5,968 nucleotides of DNA, taken from contig JACPRR010000216.1 of assembly GCA_016189825.1 (NCBI GenBank), positions 1 through 5,968 on the forward strand. Direction: 5' to 3'. This DNA is from Chloroflexota bacterium. GTDB lineage: Bacteria; Chloroflexota; Dehalococcoidia; JACPPY01. Positions 1 to 5,706 of the stretch are shown piece after piece. How positions within the stretch are numbered: position 1 is the stretch's first letter; each line of letters begins with the position of its first letter. The notes under the pieces are model-generated. The model saw only the letters and a program-made list of their open reading frames with translations. It did not search any database and had not been told where the DNA came from. A program made the position numbers and the translations under genes.

Positions 1-615
1 CACCTGACCTAGCAGCCGGTCCTTATCGGCTAGCTCCTTCGGAAGATGTGCCGGCGGAAGCTCAGCGCCCGCCTCATTCAGCGCTTCGAGTTCTATTATC
101 GCTGCCTCGGTCTTCTCCTGGAGTTCCTCCAACTGCGCCTCAGTATAGGTGCGCTTCTTGGCTGCATTCGCTACTACCTTCGTACCATCTACCGCTTGAA
201 CTGCCATATCCACCAGTCCCAGTTTCACAGCAGTCCGCACCGACCGCTTGAAAATGCTCCGCATGTACTTGCGGTGGGCTCTGTAGAACCGCCACAGACT
301 GTTGTGATCCGGACGCTGCCATCCGGTGAGCCACAAATAGGGCATCTGATCTCGACAGGCCGCCTCTAGTTTCCTCGATGAACGCGTGCCCGTCATAAAA
401 CCATACAGCCACACGCCCAACATCGCCCTCGGATGATAAGACGGAGCCCCTAGCGGATCTCCATCCAAACTGACTTCCATCTCCGCCCAAAAGCTCTGCT
501 CTAGCCCGTCCACAAACACAGCTACGAAACGGGCCGGATGATCCGCTGGTATCAGTTCATCCAGAGTGGGCGGCAACAACCAGGTCTTTTCACGATTCAA
601 TGGGTAAACTGGCAT
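1..615 (-). CDS. IS1182-family transposase, N-terminal part (partial at window edge)
   Basis: An uninterrupted reading frame of 205 codons starts at ATG 615 and is still open at position 1. The product begins MPVYPLNREKTWLLPPTLDE. Residues about 15-115 read as the DUF772-type N-terminal domain of IS5/IS1182 transposases, including HPRAMLGVWLYGFMTG and the LTGWQRPDHNSLWRFYR segment. Residues 141-150 (AVDGTKVVAN) contain Asp143, the likely first catalytic acidic residue of the DDE domain. They are followed by a Glu/Lys-rich stretch (about 158-205) that looks coiled-coil-like, as is common in IS1182 enzymes. The start is supported by GAGGTGA at 629-623, seven bases upstream of ATG. No stop or frameshift appears in the visible half, so the gene may be intact, but the remaining DDE residues lie outside the window. 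Family-level confidence is good; the exact IS name cannot be given. Confidence 0.85.
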   Translation of the reverse strand, partial: MPVYPLNREKTWLLPPTLDELIPADHPARFVAVFVDGLEQSFWAEMEVSLDGDPLGAPSYHPRAMLGVWLYGFMTGTRSSRKLEAACRDQMPYLWLTGWQRPDHNSLWRFYRAHRKYMRSIFKRSVRTAVKLGLVDMAVQAVDGTKVVANAAKKRTYTEAQLEELQEKTEAAIIELEALNEAGAELPPAHLPKELADKDRLLGQV

Positions 616-655
616 CTACGTCTCACCTCAAAGCTCGCTGATGCCATTTTACCTC

Positions 656-676
656 AGATAGCTATAGATAGCTATC
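656..676. repeat. Tandem 10-bp palindromic repeat upstream of transposase
   Basis: AGATAGCTAT occurs twice in perfect tandem (656-665 and 666-675). The second copy plus the next base forms the perfect 10-bp palindrome GATAGCTATC (667-676). It lies about 40 bases upstream of the transposase start, inside the inferred insertion sequence. A candidate -10 (TAAAAT, minus strand, 651-646) lies just downstream of it, with no convincing -35. It could be a binding site for the transposase or another regulator, but nothing beyond position and symmetry supports that. Confidence 0.5.
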
Positions 677-708
677 GTTTCGCCCCCTATCTTGATATGA
701 ATTTTGAG

Positions 709-724
709 ACAGGCTGACGCCTGT
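709..724. repeat. Short inverted repeat, probable end of the insertion sequence
   Basis: ACAGGC (709-714) and GCCTGT (719-724) are exact reverse complements separated by TGAC, giving a 6-bp stem with a 4-base loop. The position, outside the transposase upstream region and just before the operon's 3' flank, suggests the terminal part of the insertion sequence. The other end is outside the window, so assignment as a terminal inverted repeat is inference. The repeat has no T-run good enough to call it a terminator for nadC. Confidence 0.4.
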
Positions 725-777
725 GCCACCCTTAGGTATGCAACATCACTTAGTTCGCTTGTTTAGTGGCTGTTCGC

Positions 778-1632
778 TTACGCGGGCCTGATGTCGAGAG
801 CAATATCCATTGCACGCACTGAGTGCGTCAGAGCGCCGACGGAGATGAAATCAACCCCAGTTTCCGCCACGCTCCGCACTCGTTCGAGGCTCATGCCGCC
901 GGACGCCTCGATCAGCGCCCGACCGGCAATGGCGTCCACTGCCGCTTTCATAGTGCCGGCATCCATGTTGTCAAGCAAGATGATATCTGCCCCGGCCTCG
1001 GCCGCTGCGCGCGCTTCTTCGACGCTTTTCGCCTCCACCTCGACACTGAGTATGCGCGGTGAGTGCCGGCGCATCCGCGACACGACCTCCTTTAATCTGC
1101 CCCCGCCCAAGCCCATCAAAGCAAGGTGGTTGTCCTTGATGAGAACACCGTCTCCGAGGTGCAACCGGTGGTTCAGTCCACCACCCATCCTTACGGCGTA
1201 TTTGTCGAGGACGCGCAGTCCGGGCGCCGTCTTGCGTGTGTCAGCAATGCGCACCGGCAGCCCACGCACGGCATCGACGTAGCGGGCCGTCACCGTGGCA
1301 ATGCCGCTCATCCTCTGCATGAAATTGAGCGCCACCCGCTCAGCCCTGAGCAAGCTCCCGGCGCTACCTTGCACCCGGGCGATGACATCGCCCGGGTGCA
1401 TGTCCTCGCCGTCCTCTTTGACTACCTGGACCTGCGTCTCGGGGTCGACCCGGCTAAACACCATCTCGATCACGCCGACGCCGCACACTTTCCCTTCGTC
1501 TCTGGTCACAACGGTCCCTTCAGCCCTGGCGTCTTCTGGAATGAGGTTGTCGGTGGTGACGTCCCCCCAGCCAAGGTCCTCCTCAAGTGCGCGCTCGACG
1601 ATCTTCTCTACCTGGATATCGAAATAGTCCAT
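778..1632 (-). CDS. nadC: Nicotinate-nucleotide pyrophosphorylase (carboxylating), NadC
   Basis: Quinolinate phosphoribosyltransferase: converts quinolinate and PRPP to nicotinate mononucleotide, CO2 and pyrophosphate, the third step of de novo NAD synthesis, in the cytosol. The 284-residue product (MDYFDIQVEKIVERALEEDL) has the usual family length. It shows the N-terminal LGWGDVTTDNLIP segment, then the PRPP/quinolinate-binding run RKTAPGLRVLDKYAV and HRLHLGDGVLIKDNHLAL, then the barrel strands VEVEAKSVEEA, ADIILLDNMD, EASGGMSLE and FISVGALTHS. Start choice: ATG 1632 has GGGAGG at 1642-1637 with a 4-base spacer and lies 20 bases past the nadB stop. An in-frame ATG at 1656 overlaps that stop as ATGA and would add eight residues (MTGRTGGA) but has no SD. 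It is the last gene of the operon. The sequence is complete with TAA at 780-778. Confidence in function is very high and in start moderate. Confidence 0.97.
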   Translation of the reverse strand: MDYFDIQVEKIVERALEEDLGWGDVTTDNLIPEDARAEGTVVTRDEGKVCGVGVIEMVFSRVDPETQVQVVKEDGEDMHPGDVIARVQGSAGSLLRAERVALNFMQRMSGIATVTARYVDAVRGLPVRIADTRKTAPGLRVLDKYAVRMGGGLNHRLHLGDGVLIKDNHLALMGLGGGRLKEVVSRMRRHSPRILSVEVEAKSVEEARAAAEAGADIILLDNMDAGTMKAAVDAIAGRALIEASGGMSLERVRSVAETGVDFISVGALTHSVRAMDIALDIRPA

Positions 1633-1636
1633 TGCG

Positions 1637-1642
1637 CCTCCC
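1637..1642 (-). promoter_or_regulatory. Ribosome-binding site deciding the nadC start
   Basis: GGGAGG on the minus strand sits four bases before ATG 1632. The upstream in-frame ATG at 1656 has no purine-rich motif ahead of it. This favours the shorter 284-residue NadC, although translational coupling through the ATGA overlap could still use 1656. Confidence 0.6.
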
Positions 1643-1652
1643 GTTCGACCGG

Positions 1653-3194
1653 TCATGATGACTTGCGGAACGCGATGTGGCGAAGCCAGCGCTTCGAAGG
1701 CCTCGGGTAGTCAGTGCGGAAATGCGCGCCCCTGCTTTCCTGGCGCGCCAGCGCTGCCTCGGTCATCAATCTGCCGGCGAGCACGAGGTTGCAGAGCTCA
1801 TAGGAAGGGCGGTCAGTGGCCGGGGGCAAGTCCTTCCACCAGGTGGCGAGCACGCAGGCAGCCCCCGCCAGGCTATCGCACGAGCGCACAATGCCCACGT
1901 TATCCCACAACATGGATTGGAGCGAGGAAAGCCCGCCTGCTGGGACCGCCCCGATCGGCTTCCTATCAGGCATTTCCTGGTACTCACCGTCCCAGGCGGC
2001 AGCAGACGATTGTCGCTTCCTGGCGGATGACCTTTCTATGATGCGCCTTGCAAACACCAGCACCTCGAGCAGCGAGTTCGAAGCCAATCTGTTAGCCCCG
2101 TGCACTCCGGTGCATGCCGTTTCACCAACGCCGAACAGTCCCTGGATGTTGGTCTCACCCCATACATTGGTGCGAACACCGCCCATCATGTAGTGTGCGG
2201 CGGGCGCCACAGGCACGAGGCCCTTCGTTATGTCCAGTCCGTGGTCCATACAGAACTGGTAGATGTGCGGAAACCTGGTGAGAATGGTTTGTGCGGGGAG
2301 GTGGGTCACGTCCAGGAAAACGCGGTCGCTATTCGTCTTCTTCATCTCCCGCTGGATAGCGCGCGCCACAATATCTCTCGGCGCAAGGTCTGCCCTGGAA
2401 TCGTAGTCGGGCATGAAGCGGTACCCATCGACATTGCGCAGCAGGCCCCCCTCACCGCGCACGGCCTCCGAGATCAGGAATGGCGCCACTCCAGGCAGCC
2501 GGAGCGCGGTGGGATGGAACTGGAAGAACTCGACATCCGTGATCTCCGCGCCTGCCTTGTACGCCAGCGCCGTGCCGTCAGCAGTTGCGACTTCTGAATT
2601 CGTGGTGTGCTTGAAAAGCCGTCCCGCGCCACCCGTAGCCAGGATTACGTTTCGACACTCAAACTCCTCCACCGAGCCTCCCCTGAGGTCCAGCGCGCGA
2701 ACGCCTTTCACGCGCCCCCTCTCGACCAGGACGTCGGTGGCCAGGCAGTACTCGAGAACGCTGACTGTCGAATACATTACGCGCCGGCTGAGCGTCACCT
2801 CAATGTGCTCGCCTGTGGCGTCGCCGCCGGCATGGAGGATGCGGGAAACAGTATGAGCCGCTTCCTTCGTGAGCGCTATCCGGCCATCTGTGGTGTCAAA
2901 CGGTACGCCAAAGTTGATGAGATCGGCAATGCGGTGCGGGCCTTCCTCCACCAGTATGCGGGCCGCCTCCTGATCGCAAAGTCCCGCGCCGGCGGCAATA
3001 GTATCCTTGTAGTGGAGGTCGGGCGAATCGTTCTCGCCGATGGCCGCTGCTATGCCGCCCTGGGCGTGCCGGGTGTTGCAGTCGCTAATGCTCCCTTTGG
3101 TAACGATGAGAACCTTGCCCTTCTCTTTGGCGAGCAAGGCAGTGTAGAGCCCGGCAATGCCGCTGCCTACTATGACATAGTCGTACGTGGCCAT
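1653..3194 (-). CDS. nadB: L-aspartate oxidase, NadB
   Basis: FAD-dependent L-aspartate oxidase: oxidises L-aspartate to iminoaspartate, which NadA uses; the electron acceptor can be oxygen or fumarate in this family. The product is 513 residues, slightly shorter than many homologues but complete. The N-terminus MATYDYVIVGSGIAGLYTAL carries the dinucleotide-binding GxGxxG (Gly10-Gly15). Further family blocks are NTRHAQGGIAAAIG (about 40-53), RILHAGGDATGEH, FFQFHPTAL, the active-site loop SEAVRGEGGLLRN, and GVGETACTGVHGANRLASNS with the conserved GANR arginine near the flavin. The C-terminal helical domain (about 420-513) is present. Start ATG 3194 is 19 bases after the nadA stop; the SD-like sequence is only a G-run (3203-3198) with a 3-base spacer. 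The stop overlaps the alternative nadC start. The related fumarate reductase and succinate dehydrogenase flavoproteins are unlikely given the length and the nadA/nadC neighbours. Confidence 0.97.
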   Translation of the reverse strand: MATYDYVIVGSGIAGLYTALLAKEKGKVLIVTKGSISDCNTRHAQGGIAAAIGENDSPDLHYKDTIAAGAGLCDQEAARILVEEGPHRIADLINFGVPFDTTDGRIALTKEAAHTVSRILHAGGDATGEHIEVTLSRRVMYSTVSVLEYCLATDVLVERGRVKGVRALDLRGGSVEEFECRNVILATGGAGRLFKHTTNSEVATADGTALAYKAGAEITDVEFFQFHPTALRLPGVAPFLISEAVRGEGGLLRNVDGYRFMPDYDSRADLAPRDIVARAIQREMKKTNSDRVFLDVTHLPAQTILTRFPHIYQFCMDHGLDITKGLVPVAPAAHYMMGGVRTNVWGETNIQGLFGVGETACTGVHGANRLASNSLLEVLVFARRIIERSSARKRQSSAAAWDGEYQEMPDRKPIGAVPAGGLSSLQSMLWDNVGIVRSCDSLAGAACVLATWWKDLPPATDRPSYELCNLVLAGRLMTEAALARQESRGAHFRTDYPRPSKRWLRHIAFRKSS

Positions 3195-3213
3195 GGTCCC
3201 CCCGTGCCGCAGA

Positions 3214-4170
3214 CTATACTATCGCAAGCATGCGGTCAACAGCGCGCCTGGCCCTGAGACGTACGTCCTCGGGAACGATGACCTCGTTCCGGCCCGAGCG
3301 CATGGTTTCGAGAATGCTGTCAAGCGTGGTCTTCTTCATATTCGGGCAGATGAGGCTGTTCGAAACCAGGAAGAACTCCTTCCCCGGGGCCTCCTTGCGC
3401 ATGCGGTGCAGTATGCCCATTTCCGTGCCAATGAGGAAGCTGCTGGCGTTGCTTTCCTTGCAGTAACGGACCATCTGAGAGGTGCTGAGCACCTGGTCAG
3501 CCAGCGCCGCCACCTCAGGCTTGCATTCGGGGTGCACCACAACCGGCGAGTCCGGATGCAGGCTCCTCGCCAGCTTCACCTGCTCGGCGTTGAGTCGCGC
3601 ATGAGTCACACAGTACCCGGGATAGGGATGAATAGTGACATTCTTCTTGGTTCGAGCGGCGACGAACTTGCCCAGGTTCTCATCAGGAACGAACACGACC
3701 TCGCTCTGCGGCACAGATTCAACTACCTTCACCGCATTCGCCGATGTGCAGCAGATGTCGCTCTCGGCTTTCACCTCTGCGGTAGTGTTCACATAGCAGA
3801 CGACCGCGGCGCCCGGATACCGGGCCTTCCACTCCCTGAGCTCATTCCCATCGATCATATCCGCCATTGGACATCCTGCGGTCCCGTGCGCCAAGTAAAC
3901 CTTTTTGTCAGGGTTGAGAATAGCCGCGGTCTCGGCCATGAAATGCACACCGCAAAAGACAATAGCTTGCGCCTCCAGCTCGGTCGACTTACGGGCCAGT
4001 TCGAGCGAGTCGCCGACGAAGTCAGCGATGTCCTGGACCTCTGGATGCTGGTAGTTGTGGGCGACGATAACCGCCCGCATCTGCGCCTTCAGCTCCAGAA
4101 TCTGGCTGCGCAGCGCCTCCCGCTCCGCTTCAGGCCGCTCGATCACGGCCGACTTCCGTCCGGAAATCAT
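3214..4170 (-). CDS. nadA: Quinolinate synthase A, NadA (4Fe-4S)
   Basis: Condenses iminoaspartate from NadB with dihydroxyacetone phosphate to give quinolinate; a cytosolic, oxygen-sensitive 4Fe-4S enzyme. The 318-residue product begins MISGRKSAVIERPEAERE. Family blocks are IVAHNYQHPEVQDIADFVGD (about 35-54), VFCGVHFMAETA, AHGTAGCPMADM, VCYVNTTAEVKA, DICCTSANA, PDENLGK, HPYPGYCVTHAR, VVHPECKPEV, STSQM, GTEMGI and NSLICPNMK. The three cluster ligands are inferred to be Cys100, Cys187 and Cys275, by spacing like that of characterised NadA proteins (about 87 residues apart each). The frame stays open to ATG 4263, but that extension overlaps miaB heavily and does not resemble NadA. ATG 4170 overlaps the miaB stop as ATGA and has AGGAG at 4179-4175. 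It belongs to the shorter NadA type rather than the longer E. coli type. Confidence 0.97.
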   Translation of the reverse strand: MISGRKSAVIERPEAEREALRSQILELKAQMRAVIVAHNYQHPEVQDIADFVGDSLELARKSTELEAQAIVFCGVHFMAETAAILNPDKKVYLAHGTAGCPMADMIDGNELREWKARYPGAAVVCYVNTTAEVKAESDICCTSANAVKVVESVPQSEVVFVPDENLGKFVAARTKKNVTIHPYPGYCVTHARLNAEQVKLARSLHPDSPVVVHPECKPEVAALADQVLSTSQMVRYCKESNASSFLIGTEMGILHRMRKEAPGKEFFLVSNSLICPNMKKTTLDSILETMRSGRNEVIVPEDVRLRARRAVDRMLAIV

Positions 4171-5465
4171 CTCGCTCCTACCTCTGTTCTCAGGGCCACT
4201 TTGCCCTGCAGCGACCAGGGGCTGGCGCTCGTTACCTCGACGTCCGCGAGGCGGCCAGTCCACTCGCCGGCATCAGAGAAGAAGACCAGCTTGTTGGTCC
4301 GAGTCCGCCCCTCCCATTTCCCTTTCGCGCGACGCTCGACCAGCACCTCAACCCGTTTGCCGACGAGACTGGAATTCAACTCCGCGCTGATGCGTTCCTG
4401 CATTTCCTCAATTTCTTGCAAGCGGCGCCCCTTCTGCTCCGGCAACACGTCGTCAGGCATCGTCCTCGCGGCAAGTGTGCCCGGCCGGACCGAGTATGCG
4501 GCGACATGGACGGTGTCGAACCTCAACTCAGACAACAGCGCCACGGTGCGCCCGAAATCAGCTTCCGTTTCCCCGGGGAATCCGACGATGACGTCCGTGC
4601 TTAACGCCAGGCCGGGGATGCGTGCCCGCATCCGTTTCACCAGCCTTCGGTACTCCTCGACGGTATATCCGCGCCTCATGGCCTGGAGCACCCTGTCGTC
4701 CCCTGCCTGCACCGGCAGGCTTATCCACTTGCAGACTCTGTCCAGGCGGGCCATCGCGTCCACAAATTTCTCATCGACGTCCCTGGGATGGCTGGTTAGA
4801 AACCGTATGCGCTCGATGCCAGGGACGCCGTTGACCTGGGCAAGAAGGTCCGTCAGGTCAGCCCGGCTTAGCAGGTCTTTCCCGTATGAGTTCACATTCT
4901 GGCCCAGCAGCGTCACCTCTCTGGCGCCGCGGCCTGCCAGGTCCTGCACCCGCGCAACAACCTCTTCCGGAGAAAGGCTGATCTCCCGTCCACGCCGGTA
5001 GGGCACGATGCAATACGAGCAGAAGTTGTTGCACCCGCGTATGATGGGCACGTAGGCGGCAGGCGCAGCCGGCCCCGCGGATAGCGACACACCGGCGCCA
5101 TGGCAGCCGGTCGCGACCCTCTCGGACAGCCAGTCTCTGAACAGTGCTACCTGGCCGGCGGGAAAGAACAGGTCGACATGGGGAAACCTTTCGCGCAACT
5201 CCTCAAGGCCGCCGCCAACGAAGCATCCGGTAACCGCAACCGACATCCCCGGCCTCAGAGCCTTGAGCCCCTTCAGCCGGGAGAGTTCGCCCCGGACCCT
5301 CTCCTCCGCGTTGCCCCGCACTACACAGGTGTTAAGCAATACCAGGTCAGCGTCGTCGGGCCGGGCAAGCCGGCGATAGCCGACCCCGTCCAGGCATTCC
5401 GCCAGTTGGTCCGATTCTGCCTTGTTCATCTGGCAGCCGATATTCCACAGATAGTATGTTGGCAT
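4167..5465 (-). CDS. miaB: tRNA-2-methylthio-N6-dimethylallyladenosine synthase, MiaB
   Basis: Radical-SAM methylthiotransferase that adds a methylthio group to N6-isopentenyladenosine-37 of tRNAs reading UNN codons. The 432-residue product has the normal family length. The N-terminal domain (about 1-130) carries the three ligands of the auxiliary 4Fe-4S cluster at Cys11 (NIGCQMNKAES), Cys47 (LLNTCVVR) and Cys81 (VTGCFVG). The radical-SAM motif CNNFCSYC gives Cys145, Cys149 and Cys152, followed by IVPYRRGRE and LLGQNVNSYG. A C-terminal TRAM domain spans about 365-432. GCQMNKAES, YRRGRE and GQNVNSYG fit MiaB better than RimO or MtaB. The frame extends to ATG 5501, but those 12 codons are the 3' part of the tRNA gene, so ATG 5465 is chosen. 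It has no SD and starts 8 bases after the tRNA CCA. It is the first protein gene of the miaB-nadA-nadB-nadC unit. Confidence 0.94.
   Translation of the reverse strand: MPTYYLWNIGCQMNKAESDQLAECLDGVGYRRLARPDDADLVLLNTCVVRGNAEERVRGELSRLKGLKALRPGMSVAVTGCFVGGGLEELRERFPHVDLFFPAGQVALFRDWLSERVATGCHGAGVSLSAGPAAPAAYVPIIRGCNNFCSYCIVPYRRGREISLSPEEVVARVQDLAGRGAREVTLLGQNVNSYGKDLLSRADLTDLLAQVNGVPGIERIRFLTSHPRDVDEKFVDAMARLDRVCKWISLPVQAGDDRVLQAMRRGYTVEEYRRLVKRMRARIPGLALSTDVIVGFPGETEADFGRTVALLSELRFDTVHVAAYSVRPGTLAARTMPDDVLPEQKGRRLQEIEEMQERISAELNSSLVGKRVEVLVERRAKGKWEGRTRTNKLVFFSDAGEWTGRLADVEVTSASPWSLQGKVALRTEVGAR
4175..4179 (-). promoter_or_regulatory. Ribosome-binding site deciding the nadA start
   Basis: AGGAG on the minus strand, four bases before ATG 4170 and inside the last codons of miaB. 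It supports the 318-residue NadA over the 349-residue extension and fits translational coupling through the 4-base ATGA overlap. Confidence 0.65.
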
Positions 5466-5473
5466 GAGGGAAA

Positions 5474-5566
5474 TGGCGGAGGGAATGGGATTCGAACCCA
5501 TGACCCCAGTAAACCCAGGGTAAGCGCTTAGCAGGCGCCCGCACTAGACCACTATGCGATCCCTCC
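5474..5566 (-). tRNA. tRNA-Ser (anticodon GCU)
   Basis: A complete class II tRNA of 93 bases including an encoded CCA (5476-5474). The acceptor stem GGAGGGA (5566-5560) pairs with TCCCTCC, followed by discriminator G. The D stem GCA/TGC closes a loop containing AGTGGTCTAG. The anticodon stem GGCGC/GCGCT surrounds the loop CTGCTAA, giving anticodon GCT, which reads AGC and AGU serine codons. A long variable arm of about 20 bases can form ACCC/GGGT. The T arm is ATGGG, TTCGAAT, CCCAT. The long variable arm and the discriminator G fit serine. The 5' end lies 12 bases below a -10-like TATATT and the 3' end is 8 bases from the miaB ATG, so a tRNA-miaB co-transcript is likely. Confidence 0.96.
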
Positions 5567-5577
5567 TCGGACACACA

Positions 5578-5606
5578 AATATATCATGGCCCTATAGGGG
5601 TTTCTA
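5578..5606 (-). promoter_or_regulatory. Candidate sigma-70-type promoter of tRNA-Ser and the miaB-nadABC unit
   Basis: On the minus strand TAGAAA (5606-5601, four of six matches to TTGACA) is separated by 17 bases from TATATT (5583-5578, five of six matches to TATAAT). A transcript would start near 5571, about five bases before the mature tRNA 5' end, as is common for tRNA genes. No other promoter is visible before miaB, so this may drive the whole operon. The spacer contains the perfect palindrome CCCTATAGGG (5590-5599). Confidence 0.5.
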
Positions 5607-5631
5607 GTTGAAAGTTGGGCCATCAACCATG

Positions 5632-5663
5632 ACAGCCGGCTGGCGATCTTGCCAGCCGGCTGT
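5632..5663. terminator. Strong 13-bp hairpin, probable terminator of the small upstream gene
   Basis: ACAGCCGGCTGGC (5632-5644) and GCCAGCCGGCTGT (5651-5663) are perfect reverse complements with the 6-base loop GATCTT. It begins 43 bases past the stop of the small cysteine-rich gene and ends before the tRNA promoter, which is where that gene should terminate. However, the T-run (TTTT, 5667-5670) follows the hairpin on the plus strand. On the minus strand the hairpin is preceded by AAAA and followed by CATGGTTG. It therefore looks like a plus-strand or one-sided terminator, and its action on the minus-strand gene is inferred from position. Confidence 0.5.
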
Positions 5664-5706
5664 GCCTTTTCGTCGATAGTCCAGCCGATCTCGGTCTATC
5701 AGTCGC

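Larger units (their letters stand above)
1..730 (-). mobile_element. IS1182-type insertion sequence, 5' part (runs off left edge)
   Basis: This is the upstream end of an insertion sequence whose transposase reads leftward and continues beyond position 1. The inner part is defined by the transposase coding region. The outer boundary is inferred: at 709-724 there is a short inverted repeat (ACAGGC, loop TGAC, GCCTGT) followed by GCCACC, which looks like a terminal hairpin of the kind found at such element ends. Only one end is in the window, so neither the matching inverted repeat nor a target-site duplication can be checked, and the boundary near 730 is uncertain by tens of bases. The element lies about 47 bases past the nadC stop and is transcribed in the same direction as the operon. 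Confidence 0.6.

Noticed and set aside
140..490. Minus-strand frame of 116 codons in the left region
   Set aside because: It is out of frame with the transposase, which spans 615-1 without a stop and has recognisable family blocks. This frame is a shadow of it.
753..779. Direct 8-bp repeat GTTCGCTT at 753-760 and 772-779, considered as a target-site duplication
   Set aside because: Both copies lie on the same side of the inferred IS end and one overlaps the nadC stop codon, so they cannot flank the element. Probably chance.
791..3257. Several plus-strand frames of 80-216 codons opposite nadC and nadB
   Set aside because: All are antisense to NadC and NadB and show no recognisable family blocks; none needs to be a gene.
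4171..4263. Longer NadA starting at ATG 4263
   Set aside because: The 31-residue extension overlaps the miaB TRAM domain, does not look like NadA, and lacks the SD seen at ATG 4170.
3187..5001. A 604-codon open frame on the plus strand opposite nadA and miaB
   Set aside because: It lies antisense to two strongly recognised genes with clear catalytic motifs. Its translation is Arg/Ser/His-rich and matches nothing I recognise. Such long antisense frames are common in GC-rich DNA.
5466..5501. Longer MiaB starting at ATG 5501
   Set aside because: The extra residues (MGSNPIPSAISL) are a translation of the tRNA-Ser T arm and acceptor stem plus the 8-base gap. The family start is at MPTYYLWNIG.
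5474..5566. The tRNA-Ser as a substrate of the adjacent MiaB
   Set aside because: MiaB acts on tRNAs with A36 (UNN codons). This anticodon is GCU with U36, where A37 usually carries threonylcarbamoyl instead.
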